DNA of 23,456 nucleotides from Gp13-AA77 sp036521995. GTDB lineage: Bacteria; Acidobacteriota; Terriglobia; UBA7540. This document shows, one piece after another, positions 15,377 through 22,889 of the stretch. Made by a program: the position numbers and the translations under genes. The stretch is from contig DATDGR010000177.1 of NCBI GenBank assembly GCA_036521995.1, forward strand, positions 1 through 23,456, in the 5' to 3' direction. The notes beneath the pieces are model-generated. The model was not told the DNA's origin, did no database searches, and saw nothing but the letters and a program-made list of their open reading frames with translations. Numbering within the stretch: the stretch's first letter is position 1; each line of letters starts with the position of its first letter.

Positions 15377-15805
15377 GTGATCCCGCTCGACTATTTTCCC
15401 GCCATCGACGCCACCCTCAACGGCGCCAGCGCTGTGCTCTTGATGGCCGGCTATCTGTGCATCCGCCGCCACAGGATCAAAGCCCACCGGGCGTTCATGC
15501 TTTCCGCGGTCGGAACCTCGACCTTGTTCCTGCTTTGTTACCTCTGGTATCACGCCCACCACGGCGTCACGCGATTCCAAGGGCTCGGAATGGTTCGCAA
15601 CCTGTATTTTGCGTTGCTCGGCTCCCACACCGTGTTGGCCGCGGCGATTGTACCCCTCGTCCTCGTGACGCTGAGCCGCGCGCTGCGCCGAAATTTTATC
15701 CGGCATCGCCAAATCGCTCGATGGACGTTTCCGCTGTGGGTCTATGTCTCGGTCACCGGAGTCCTGGTCTACTGGATCCTTTACCATCTCTACCCAGGTG
15801 CCTGA
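15377..15805 (+). CDS. DUF420 membrane protein (CtaM/YozB-like)
   Basis: A 142-residue protein with four membrane helices and the DUF420 pattern: PAIDATLNGASAVLL, basic loop RRHRIKAHRAFML, then YLWYHAHHGVTRF and a C-terminal YVSVTGVLVYWILYHLYP. Conserved histidines (KAHR, WYHAHH, YH) could hold heme or metal. The Bacillus/Staphylococcus homologue CtaM supports maturation of aa3-type oxidase, which fits this position. The start is a GTG at 15377. It follows ctaB by 33 bases and is the last gene of the oxidase block. Confidence 0.85.
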   Translation: MIPLDYFPAIDATLNGASAVLLMAGYLCIRRHRIKAHRAFMLSAVGTSTLFLLCYLWYHAHHGVTRFQGLGMVRNLYFALLGSHTVLAAAIVPLVLVTLSRALRRNFIRHRQIARWTFPLWVYVSVTGVLVYWILYHLYPGA

Positions 15806-15904
15806 ACGGTTGAAGGCGCGGTATTTCCCGAATGATCCTATACCTGCCATGGCCGATTCTGAAGCCAACAGCGTGATCGTCTCCAATCCGTCACACCTTA
15901 AGGC

Positions 15905-15932
15905 TTGACAAGAGCCCGCACCGGTGTATAGT
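15905..15932 (+). promoter_or_regulatory. Strong sigma-70 promoter of the TetR gene
   Basis: A perfect -35 box TTGACA (15905-15910), a 16-base spacer and TATAGT (15927-15932, 5 of 6). Transcription would begin at about 15939, only some 17 bases before the ATG at 15956. It is the best promoter match seen in the window. Confidence 0.65.
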
Positions 15933-15936
15933 GGAC

Positions 15937-15956
15937 TCGAACGAACGTTCGATTGA
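15937..15956. promoter_or_regulatory. Palindromic operator, likely TetR autoregulatory site
   Basis: CGAACGTTCG at 15942-15951 is a perfect 10-base palindrome; symmetry extends to 20 bases (TCGAACGAACGTTCGATTGA) with 8 of 10 pairs matched. It lies between the -10 box and the start codon, covering the transcription start, an ideal place for repression by the TetR protein encoded immediately downstream. Binding is inferred. Confidence 0.6.
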
Positions 15957-16771
15957 TGACCAGATCACCACAGCCCGGGAGAAGCCGTCGGCCGCGCCGG
16001 GGGGCCCGGGCGGTACGCGGCTCCAAGGCTTTTGACCGCAAGCTCGATGCCATTCTTCGACACTCCGCCGCGGTGTTTTGTAGCCGTGGCTACCACCAGG
16101 CGTCCATCCGCGACATTGCCCGGCTCACCGGCGTGAGTCTCGCCGGGCTCTACTACTATTTCTCGAGCAAGGAAGAGCTTCTTTACCTGATCCAGCGTCA
16201 CACCTTCGAGACCATCCTGACCACCGCCAAAGCGGCCATCGAAGGAATCGAGGATCCGGAGCAGCGGCTGCGCGTTTTGATCGGGTTCCACGTGCAATTC
16301 TTCCTGCATCACCCCAACGAGATGAAGGTGCTGATCCACGAAGAAGAGTGGCTCGGGAAGGGACGGAGCCAGGAAGTTCGGGCTATCAAGCGGGCCTACT
16401 ACCAGCTTGTCCTCGACCAGGTGGAGGCTTTGAGAGGTGCCCAGCGGTTGGAGCGGCCTGATTCACGCCTGGCCGTGCTCTCCCTGTTCGGGATGATGAA
16501 CTGGATCTATACCTGGTACAACCCGAAGATCGATCCGGACGCGCCGGGGTGCGCCGAGGTGATGGCTGCGATCTTTCTGCGCGGAATTCTCGGTGAGAGC
16601 GTGGCTAAGTCAACCCGCCGGGCCGCCGGGGTGGCCGCCAACGGACAGGGGCCGAAGGCCGGCCGCCGGCGGGCTCGTGGGCAACGACCCTCAAATGGCG
16701 AGTCGTCGTCTATTGAGCGCCCGGCCGCCGTCGAGCGCCTCAACGCTCGCCCATCACAAGCTCACAATTAG
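15956..16771 (+). CDS. TetR-family transcriptional regulator
   Basis: A 271-residue repressor-like protein. The N-terminal 25 residues are Arg-rich; the TetR helix-turn-helix is at about 28-76 (AAVFCSRGYHQASIRDIA, LTGVSLAGLYYYFSSKEEL). The ligand domain runs to about 215, with a segment resembling the acyl-CoA responsive regulators of the FadR/PaaR kind. The last 55 residues are a basic, low-complexity tail (RRAAGVAANGQGPKAGRRR) unusual for the family. The ATG at 15956 has no Shine-Dalgarno sequence; TTG 15953 is an alternative. An enoyl-CoA hydratase follows in 12 bases, so the ligand may be an acyl- or aryl-CoA. Confidence 0.88.
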   Translation: MTRSPQPGRSRRPRRGARAVRGSKAFDRKLDAILRHSAAVFCSRGYHQASIRDIARLTGVSLAGLYYYFSSKEELLYLIQRHTFETILTTAKAAIEGIEDPEQRLRVLIGFHVQFFLHHPNEMKVLIHEEEWLGKGRSQEVRAIKRAYYQLVLDQVEALRGAQRLERPDSRLAVLSLFGMMNWIYTWYNPKIDPDAPGCAEVMAAIFLRGILGESVAKSTRRAAGVAANGQGPKAGRRRARGQRPSNGESSSIERPAAVERLNARPSQAHN

Positions 16772-16783
16772 AAGGAGAAGCTT

Positions 16784-17593
16784 ATGGCCACCACTGTCAG
16801 TGCTCCAACCGGGGCGCTCATCAATGATCGCGTCGAAAAAGGCATTGCCTGGATCGAAATGAACGATCCTCCTGCCAACACCTACACCTATGAAATGATG
16901 CAGGAGCTGGACGCCGCTATTCTGCGGGCACGCATGGACACCTCGGCGCACGTCATCGTTCTGCGCGGTGCCGGCGACAAGTTTTTTTCGGCGGGCGCCA
17001 ACATCAAGATGCTCTCGAGCGTCACACCGGAGTTCAAGTACTACTTCTGCCTGCACGCCAACGAGACCTTGACCCGGCTTGAGCAGACGCCCAAGCTGGT
17101 GATCGCGGCCTTGAACGGCCATGCTGTGGGTGGCGGACTCGAAATCGCCCTGGCGGCAGACATCCGCCTGGCTCGGCGTGATGCCGGCAAGATCGGGCTG
17201 CCCGAGGTGGCTCTGGGGGTCCTGCCGGGCACGGGCGGCACCCAACGGCTGTCGCGGTTGATCGGTAAGTCGCGTTCCATTGAGCTGATGGCTACGGGCC
17301 GCACCTTTTCTTTCGAGGAAGCCGAGGAATTCGGTCTCGTCAATCAGGTGCTTGACCGCGACAGCTTCTTTGAGGAAGTCACAGAGTATGCCAAGCAGTT
17401 CCTGCCGCCCGGCAAAGCGGCGCGGGCGGTAGGCAGGATCAAACGGTCTGTGCAGTCCGGCCTCGAGATGCCGTTCTCGGAGTCGCTGGCGCTCGAACGC
17501 GAGTTACAGCAGCACCTTTTTCAAAGCGAAGATGCCCACGAGGGGCTGGCGGCCTACGTCGAAAAGCGGACGCCGCAGTTCAAGGCGAAATGA
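16784..17593 (+). CDS. Enoyl-CoA hydratase (crotonase family)
   Basis: A 269-residue cytosolic crotonase that adds water to 2-enoyl-CoA. The oxyanion-hole segments FFSAGANIKML and GHAVGGGLEIALAAD are present, and both catalytic glutamates are retained: E120 in GGGLEIAL and E141 in GLPEVALGVLPGTGG. That makes a true hydratase more likely than an isomerase. The N-terminal NDPPANTYTYEMMQEL is an unusual variant of the usual NRPxxxNAL. AAGGAG lies eight or so bases before the ATG. It forms the first gene behind the TetR regulator, and its TGA overlaps the next start. Confidence 0.9.
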   Translation: MATTVSAPTGALINDRVEKGIAWIEMNDPPANTYTYEMMQELDAAILRARMDTSAHVIVLRGAGDKFFSAGANIKMLSSVTPEFKYYFCLHANETLTRLEQTPKLVIAALNGHAVGGGLEIALAADIRLARRDAGKIGLPEVALGVLPGTGGTQRLSRLIGKSRSIELMATGRTFSFEEAEEFGLVNQVLDRDSFFEEVTEYAKQFLPPGKAARAVGRIKRSVQSGLEMPFSESLALERELQQHLFQSEDAHEGLAAYVEKRTPQFKAK

Positions 17594-18192
17594 GGATGCG
17601 GAATCGCCGTGCGAAGCTGGTTGCAAAGCGCGAAGACTTGCTCCAGACGTGCCTGGCGCTGCTTCGGGGAATCAATCTCGGTGCGAAGAACAGACTTCCC
17701 ATGAAAGACCTCAGCGAAATGTTTGCTCGGGCGGGATGCCGCGATGTAGAGACTTACATCCAGAGCGGCAACGTCATTTTCAGAGCGACCCCCAACGTCT
17801 CAGCACGGCTTTCACAGGTCATTAGGACCCAAATTCAAGAGCGCTTCGGACATCAGGTGCCCGTGGTGTTGCGAACGGCTGAACAGCTCAGGAACGTTGT
17901 TCGTAACAACCCATTCCTAATAGAGGGAGCCGCCGAAGACACGCTTCACGTTATGTTCCTGGCGGACTGGCCGGACCCGGACCGGGTCAATGCACTTGAC
18001 CCGGTCCGGTCGCCACCCGATGCCTTCATGGTCCGCGGGCAAGAGGTCTATCTTCGGCTTCCAAATGGCGTCGCGCGGAGCAAGCTGACCAACTCCTACT
18101 TCGATTCCAAGCTCGGGACGATCAGCACCGCCAGAAACTGGCGGACAGTGACCAGGCTCCTTCAGCTAACGGAGGAGCAAGATTCTTGTTAG
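17590..18192 (+). CDS. DUF1697 family protein (first copy)
   Basis: A 200-residue cytosolic protein of unknown function. The DUF1697 signature is clear: LALLRGINLGAKNRLPMKDL, then TYIQSGNVIF, followed by NPF and the C-terminal VYLRLPNGVARSKLTN and TARNWRTVTRLL. The ATG overlaps the upstream stop (ATGA), which adds about 24 residues before the family start; a second ATG two codons on is equally possible. A perfect 14-base-pair hairpin lies inside the coding region at 17977-18009. A second member is at 22218. Confidence 0.85.
   Translation: MRMRNRRAKLVAKREDLLQTCLALLRGINLGAKNRLPMKDLSEMFARAGCRDVETYIQSGNVIFRATPNVSARLSQVIRTQIQERFGHQVPVVLRTAEQLRNVVRNNPFLIEGAAEDTLHVMFLADWPDPDRVNALDPVRSPPDAFMVRGQEVYLRLPNGVARSKLTNSYFDSKLGTISTARNWRTVTRLLQLTEEQDSC
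17977..18009. other. Perfect 14-bp inverted repeat inside DUF1697 gene
   Basis: CCGGACCGGGTCAA (17977-17990) and TTGACCCGGTCCGG (17996-18009) pair without mismatch around the five-base loop TGCAC. It encodes the ordinary family segment PDRVNALDPVR, so it is compatible with the protein. In mRNA it would be a very stable hairpin. Confidence 0.8.
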
Positions 18193-18266
18193 GTCCTGGA
18201 GCCAGGCATTAGCGCAACCGGAAATCGGTCAACCTGCCGCACAGGAATCTAACGAGAGAGCCGGCC

Positions 18267-18983
18267 ATGAAAATCGCGCTGTCGGTTTCGGACAAAGACA
18301 AGGCTAAGGGATCCGAGTGCCCCTACTTCCGTGCCCTACTTGGCGCCGGAGCCACGGAGGACCAGCTCGAATTGGTGACAGCGGCTGACCGCAACCGTCT
18401 GCGCGCTGACGATTTCGACGGGGTCCTGTTTGCCGGTGGCGAGGACATCGATCCACCCTTCTACGGCGAACCGAAAAAGTACGACAACGTGCAGGTGAAT
18501 CGGGCGCGGGACGACTTCGAGCGGGTTCTGCTCAACCGGTCGCTCGACCGGCGTCTGCCTATTCTCGGCATCTGCCGCGGCGCCCAGCTGATCAACGTGG
18601 GCTTCGGGGGAACGCTATACCAGGACTTGGCCCTGGATGCCGCCCCCGAGTTCGAGCACCGGCAGACTGATTCCGGCAACTCCCGGAATGAGACCACGCA
18701 CGCGGTGACCGTGACCGAGCCGGATTCGCTGCTCGCCGGAGCCATTCAGGGCAGCTGCCGGGTCAACAGCATTCATCACCAGGCCATCAAGCATCTGGGC
18801 CGCGGACTCAAGGTAACGGCACATTCTGAGGACGGCCTGGTGGAGGCGGTGGAGGCGGCGGACGGCTACCCTTTTTTGCTGGCCGTGCAGTGGCATCCCG
18901 AGGAGATTGCAGACCACCCCGAGCAACGGCGGATCTTCGAGGAGTTCCTGGCGAACTGCCGCGAAAGAAGCGAGAAAGCCTGA
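18267..18983 (+). CDS. Class I glutamine amidotransferase-like hydrolase (peptidase C26/PuuD type)
   Basis: A 238-residue enzyme of the gamma-glutamyl-GABA hydrolase family, which cleaves gamma-glutamyl amides. The nucleophile is C103 in GICRGAQLINVGFGGTL and the partners are H210 and E212 in VQWHPEE. FAGGEDIDPPFYG matches the family's N-terminal oxyanion/turn region. The middle segment RVNSIHHQAIKHLG is typical. The start ATG has GAGAG upstream. No putrescine pathway neighbours are present, so the natural substrate is open. Confidence 0.87.
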   Translation: MKIALSVSDKDKAKGSECPYFRALLGAGATEDQLELVTAADRNRLRADDFDGVLFAGGEDIDPPFYGEPKKYDNVQVNRARDDFERVLLNRSLDRRLPILGICRGAQLINVGFGGTLYQDLALDAAPEFEHRQTDSGNSRNETTHAVTVTEPDSLLAGAIQGSCRVNSIHHQAIKHLGRGLKVTAHSEDGLVEAVEAADGYPFLLAVQWHPEEIADHPEQRRIFEEFLANCRERSEKA

Positions 18984-19058
18984 AGCCAGAAGCCAGAATG
19001 AGAGCGGGCCTGAAAGCGAGAATGCCGAAAGAGAAGTCAGGAATTGAAGTCGGAATCA
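18963..19058 (+). repeat. Degenerate ~7-base purine-rich repeat between two genes
   Basis: GAA triplets recur at 18967, 18974, 18982, 18989, 18996, 19012, 19020, 19027, 19033, 19041, 19046 and 19053, mostly 7 or 8 bases apart, with two exact GAAGCCA units at 18982-18995. The tract covers the end of the C26 hydrolase gene and the region ahead of the DNA glycosylase. Expansion by slippage is plausible. Confidence 0.55.
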
Positions 19059-19063
19059 CGGCT

Positions 19064-19618
19064 ATGATAGGTCAAGATCCTTCTACCGGGACGTCCCAGG
19101 TTCAAGAACGGGCGGAACTGCCCGATTATCTCAAGCCCGGTCTGAAGGTGGTTTTTGTGGGATTCAATCCTGGGGATCGCTCCTCGCGCATCGGCCATTA
19201 CTACGCTGGGCGAGGCAATCAGTTCTGGAGCTTTCTCCGTGAGTCCGGACTGACGACAAGGCGCCTCGCGCCCGAAGACGACTACCAAGTGCTCGACTTC
19301 GGAATCGGCCTCACGGATGTAGTCAAGCGCTGGTCGCGGTCCTCGAGTGAACTGAGACCGCGCGACTACCGGCACGGCTTTGCCGCACTGGAGAAGAAGC
19401 TGGAATGGGCGGCGCCCCGCTCGATCGCCTTCAACGGCAAGGGGATTTACGAGCATCTGGCAGGGCATCCGGCGCCGCTCGGTCGCGCGCGCGAGCGCCT
19501 CGCCGGCGTACCTGTATTCGTGCTGCCGTCCACCAGCGGACGCAACGGCAGCCTGACTCGGGCCGAGAAGTTGGCCTATTTCACTAGGCTGGCGGATTGG
19601 GTGAGGCGGCATGGCTGA
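19064..19618 (+). CDS. mug: Mug/TDG-type mismatch-specific uracil/thymine-DNA glycosylase
   Basis: A 184-residue base-excision repair enzyme that removes uracil or thymine from G:U and G:T mispairs. VVFVGFNPGDRS has the GxNPG motif with the catalytic Asn (N35), RGNQFWSFLRESG matches the NxFW segment, and VLPSTSGRNG is the second active-site loop as in the TDG-like branch. The frame is open farther upstream, with ATGs at 18998 and 19022, but those lie in the seven-base repeat tract. The family homology begins at about residue 20 of the 19064 product. The stop overlaps the start of the next gene by eight bases. Confidence 0.83.
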   Translation: MIGQDPSTGTSQVQERAELPDYLKPGLKVVFVGFNPGDRSSRIGHYYAGRGNQFWSFLRESGLTTRRLAPEDDYQVLDFGIGLTDVVKRWSRSSSELRPRDYRHGFAALEKKLEWAAPRSIAFNGKGIYEHLAGHPAPLGRARERLAGVPVFVLPSTSGRNGSLTRAEKLAYFTRLADWVRRHG

Positions 19619-20402
19619 ACAAACGGTGCTCCTGCGGCGTGAGGCGGCGGTCGCTACCATCACCCTCAACCGGCCCGACAAGCTGAACGCGATCGACGAT
19701 AGCATCCGTGCCGGCCTGAGGGCCGCTCTCGATGTGGTGGAGCGCGACCCGGAGATTCGGGTGGCCGTGATCACCGGTGCGGGTCGTGGGTTTTGCGCCG
19801 GTGGTGATATTCAGAAGATGGTCGAGCTGAAGGAGGGTTACCATTCGGCCGCTTTTCGCGGTTATCTCGATGCCGGACACGCCGTGGTGCGCAGAATCCG
19901 GCAGATTCCCAAGCCGATCGTGGCCGCGGTCAATGGTCCGGCCGCGGGTGCCGGCATGAATCTGGCCCTCGCCTGTGACTTGCGCCTCGCTTCCGAGCAG
20001 GCGACGTTTACGCAGGCTTTTTCCCGGATCGGGCTTCATCCGGATTGGGGCGGGACGTTCTCTCTGCCGCGCCTGGTGGGTCTTGGCCGCGCCTTCGAGA
20101 TGTTCTGGCTGGCTGAGCCCGTGACGGCGCAGGAGGCACAAAGAATCGGCTTGGTGAATTTCGTAGTGCCGCCGGAGTGTTTCGCTGCCGAGACCGGCCG
20201 GCTGGCGGCCCGGCTGGCGGCGGCGCCACCTCTGCCGATGGCGCTGCTCAAGCAGGACCTGTACGAGCGTGTTCAGACGGAGCTCGAACGGGTGATGGAC
20301 AATGAGCTCGAAGCTCAGATGAAGTGTTTCGCTTCCGACGATTTCACCGAGGGCTTGCGCGCTTTCCAGGAGAAGCGGGCCCCGAAGTTCAGCGGAACCT
20401 AG
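19611..20402 (+). CDS. PaaG-like crotonase, enoyl-CoA hydratase/isomerase
   Basis: A 263-residue crotonase closest in pattern to PaaG, which isomerises ring-epoxide-CoA to an oxepin-CoA in phenylacetate breakdown. RGFCAGGDIQKM is the first oxyanion segment. AAGAGMNLALACD lacks the first catalytic Glu of hydratases, while FSRIGLHPDWGGTFSLPRL carries D145, the acid residue used by PaaG. This suggests isomerase chemistry rather than simple hydration. The ATG overlaps the glycosylase stop. The nearby BoxB-like epoxidase supports a ring-epoxide CoA substrate; plain beta-oxidation isomerase is the alternative. Confidence 0.86.
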   Translation: MAEQTVLLRREAAVATITLNRPDKLNAIDDSIRAGLRAALDVVERDPEIRVAVITGAGRGFCAGGDIQKMVELKEGYHSAAFRGYLDAGHAVVRRIRQIPKPIVAAVNGPAAGAGMNLALACDLRLASEQATFTQAFSRIGLHPDWGGTFSLPRLVGLGRAFEMFWLAEPVTAQEAQRIGLVNFVVPPECFAAETGRLAARLAAAPPLPMALLKQDLYERVQTELERVMDNELEAQMKCFASDDFTEGLRAFQEKRAPKFSGT

Positions 20403-20484
20403 CTCAGCATGACAGATTCCTTTTTCCGCAGCCTCCTTGTCTAGAGGTGAGTTTTTCCACGAACTGCTACGTTAGAGGATGAGC

Positions 20485-20898
20485 ATGGAACCTCGATTGA
20501 GCTTCGTCACGCTCGGTGTCGCCGACCTCGAGCGCGCCACCCGGTTTTACGCGGAGGTCCTGCGTCTGCCGCAACTTAAGACGCCGCCCACGATCACCTT
20601 CTTCGAGCTGGGACGGACCTATCTGGCGCTGTTTCCGCGGGCCGATCTCGCCGCCGACGCCGGGGTATCCGACTCTGGCGGCCCGGTTCCGGGCGCCTCT
20701 CCCGGCTTCTCACTCTCGCACAACGTGCGCGCGGCGGCGGACGTCGAGCAACTTCTGGCCGAGGTGTCTGCGGGCGGCGGACGCATCGTCCAGGAAGGCC
20801 GGCCGCGGCCCGAGTTCCAGGGCTACTCCGGCTACTTTGCCGACCCGGACGGCTTCCTCTGGGAGGTTGCGTACAATCCGGGCTTTCCGCATGTCTAG
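20485..20898 (+). CDS. VOC-family (glyoxalase/dioxygenase-like) protein
   Basis: A 137-residue protein with the vicinal-oxygen-chelate pattern: SFVTLGVADLERATRFYAEVLRL at the start and GYFADPDGFLWEVAYNP at the end with the conserved metal-site Glu. The first metal position, usually His, appears to be Thr in the FVTLGV strand, so metal binding may be altered. ATG 20485 is favoured over 20479 because AGAGG (20474-20478) abuts the earlier one. The substrate is unknown. It sits between the crotonase and the BoxB-like gene, suggesting detoxification or lactone handling in the same pathway. Confidence 0.82.
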   Translation: MEPRLSFVTLGVADLERATRFYAEVLRLPQLKTPPTITFFELGRTYLALFPRADLAADAGVSDSGGPVPGASPGFSLSHNVRAAADVEQLLAEVSAGGGRIVQEGRPRPEFQGYSGYFADPDGFLWEVAYNPGFPHV

Positions 20899-20913
20899 GG
20901 GTAAGGAGGAACA

Positions 20914-22035
20914 ATGCTCAAGGTTTCCAATTTTGACGACTGGATCGACTATTTCTACGGCTGGCAGAAGGACATCGGACTGGACGCCCCCGAGTTTCGC
21001 GAGTACAAGTTCGAGGCCAAGTACGGCCAGCTCCCCAATAATGAGATTGAATTCGGAGACTACAAGGGGCAACTGCGCTGGAAGTCGGTGATGCACATTC
21101 CCGACCAGCGCATCCGCGACGCGGCGCTGAACCTGATCGTGTATCAAGGCGACACCGAGTTTGCTTCGGTGGAACAACAGCGGCACCTGTTTGAGACCGC
21201 TCCCAGCCGCTACGACTTTCTGAGCCTGGTTCGAGTGATGACCGAGGAGATGCGTCACGGCTGGCAGATGAGCCATCTCCTTGTGACCCAGTTCGGACGC
21301 TCGGGACGCATCGAAGCGCAGAAGCTGCTCGAGCGGCGCGCCTTTACCGACGACCGCTTGCTGGGCGCGTTCAACGAGATCGTACAGAACTGGCTCGATT
21401 TCTTCACCTACACCCAGTTCGTCGACCGCGACGGCAAGTTTCAGCTCACCATGCTCTCTTACTCGGGCTTTCAGCCGCTGGCCCAGAGCATGCTCCCCAT
21501 GCTCAAAGAAGAGTCCTTTCATCTCGGCACGGGCAACAATGGCTTGCGGCGGATCCTTCAGGCGGGCATGATCCCCACTTCCGTCATCCAGCGCTACTAC
21601 AACAAGTGGCTTCCCACTTCGTTTGACCTGTTCGGCACGGATCATTCCTCCTCGGCGCAGTGGGCTTACGTGTGGGGCCTCAAGGGCCGCTACAACGAAC
21701 GGGATGCCGGGGACCCGGCGGACAAGGAGCGCTTGAACGAGGCTTCCCGCGAGTTGTATCGCGACGAGGCCGTGAAGCTCACCGACCTCCTGAACAAGCT
21801 GGTTCTGGAGGATCAGCCGAAGCTGCTCGTGCCCGATATCAAGTTCAACCGCCAGATCGGGCAGTATGCAGGCCAGCACTGGACGCTGGAAGGCAAGCAA
21901 CTGACCGCGGACGAGTATGCCCGGTATCTGCCCACCGTTCTACCGACGGATCAGGACCGGGACTTCTTGAAGTCCGTCATGAAGGAAAAGGGCTGGATCG
22001 TGCCCAAGAAGGAAGAGGAGATTTCAGGGAATTAA
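20914..22035 (+). CDS. BoxB-like diiron acyl-CoA epoxidase
   Basis: A 373-residue ferritin-like diiron enzyme related to benzoyl-CoA 2,3-epoxidase BoxB and more distantly PaaA. The segments QGDTEFASVEQQRHL, LLERRAF, DRDGKFQLTML and NGLKGRY recall BoxB closely. Candidate iron ligands are E82, E112-x-x-H115 (EEMRH), D171 and E200-x-x-H203 (EESFH). BoxB activates oxygen to form 2,3-epoxybenzoyl-CoA with electrons from the flavoprotein BoxA. This protein is about 100 residues shorter than classical BoxB, and no BoxA or BoxC is in the window. An AAGGAGGA ribosome site lies directly upstream. Linkage to the PaaG-like crotonase suggests an epoxidation pathway; the substrate is not known. Confidence 0.85.
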   Translation: MLKVSNFDDWIDYFYGWQKDIGLDAPEFREYKFEAKYGQLPNNEIEFGDYKGQLRWKSVMHIPDQRIRDAALNLIVYQGDTEFASVEQQRHLFETAPSRYDFLSLVRVMTEEMRHGWQMSHLLVTQFGRSGRIEAQKLLERRAFTDDRLLGAFNEIVQNWLDFFTYTQFVDRDGKFQLTMLSYSGFQPLAQSMLPMLKEESFHLGTGNNGLRRILQAGMIPTSVIQRYYNKWLPTSFDLFGTDHSSSAQWAYVWGLKGRYNERDAGDPADKERLNEASRELYRDEAVKLTDLLNKLVLEDQPKLLVPDIKFNRQIGQYAGQHWTLEGKQLTADEYARYLPTVLPTDQDRDFLKSVMKEKGWIVPKKEEEISGN

Positions 22036-22197
22036 GAGAACGGGACTACGAAAGGAAGAGCATCTAGCCTGGCCCTTTGTAGGATGCAGGAAAGTGACAT
22101 GGCGGCCGTTGATGACCAAGGGACAAGGGCGGTTCGATGCCCCAAATTCGTGGCAATTCTTGCCTGGATTCCTGGCACGATCCTCGCCTTTTGTCAC

Positions 22198-22203
22198 TAT
22201 ACT
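22198..22203 (+). promoter_or_regulatory. Possible -10 box before second DUF1697 gene
   Basis: TATACT (5 of 6) ends 14 bases before the ATG at 22218, so any transcript would have a leader of about eight bases. No good -35 box is seen. Confidence 0.3.
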
Positions 22204-22217
22204 TCGGTGCTGCAATA

Positions 22218-22763
22218 ATGGGCTGCAGGGCTTTGATCGTTTTCCTCCGGGGTATCAACGTTGGAGGACACAGGGCTTTTCGTCCGAGCGTGCTCGCCAA
22301 AGAACTGGACATCTACGATGCCGTGAACGTGGGCGCCGGAGGCACGCTTGTCATTCGCAAACCTGGGTTGCGCGCAAAGTTCCTTGCCGAATTGCGTCGG
22401 AAGCTGCCGTTTGAAGCAACAATCGCTTTCTGCGACGGCAGTGATCTGATTCGACTCGAGGCGGACAATCCGTTTGGAACTGAGCCACCGCGCGTAGATG
22501 TCGTTCAATTTGTGAGCATCCTGTCGGAGGCTGGACGCCGCAGAGTTTCTGTTCCTATTGCTCTTCCCGAAGGTGGGGAGTGGCTTGTGCGAATCATTGG
22601 CTCGAAGAATCGTCTCGTGTATGGGGTGTACCGCCGCCACATGAAAACAATTGGCTGTCTCGGCCAGATCGACAGGATCTTTGGGGCGCCGGCGACAACG
22701 CGCAGTTGGAACACAATACTCTCAGTGCTACGGATTCTGAAATCCCACGAGCCCGGCAAGTAG
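22218..22763 (+). CDS. DUF1697 family protein (second, divergent copy)
   Basis: A 181-residue protein with the DUF1697 opening IVFLRGINVGGHRAFRP and the later NPFG segment, but the usual QSGNVVF strand is replaced by NVGAGGTLVIRKP, marking a different clade from the copy at 17590. The C-terminal TTRSWNTILSVLRIL corresponds to the family's TxRNWxT helix. The ATG at 22218 fits the family start; the frame is open back to 22137. There is no ribosome site, and a TATACT box lies 14 bases upstream. AT content is higher than in the neighbouring BoxB-like gene, which may reflect a different origin. Confidence 0.8.
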   Translation: MGCRALIVFLRGINVGGHRAFRPSVLAKELDIYDAVNVGAGGTLVIRKPGLRAKFLAELRRKLPFEATIAFCDGSDLIRLEADNPFGTEPPRVDVVQFVSILSEAGRRRVSVPIALPEGGEWLVRIIGSKNRLVYGVYRRHMKTIGCLGQIDRIFGAPATTRSWNTILSVLRILKSHEPGK

Positions 22764-22889
22764 ACCGCTGAGCTAGGAACGTGGATAGGCAATGATAAAT
22801 GGCGTAGTGCTTACGCTCGATCCTGCGATATCACGTTTTGCGAACGTTAACCCCTGGCAACCTACAGCCTTCTCGAGAATGGAAAGGCG

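Noticed and set aside
18963..19058. CRISPR-like array
   Set aside because: The units are about seven bases long and contiguous, with no spacers.
20710..21900. 396-codon minus-strand ORF
   Set aside because: It lies opposite the VOC and BoxB-like genes, whose products have clear family motifs; the long frame is a by-product of GC-rich codon use.
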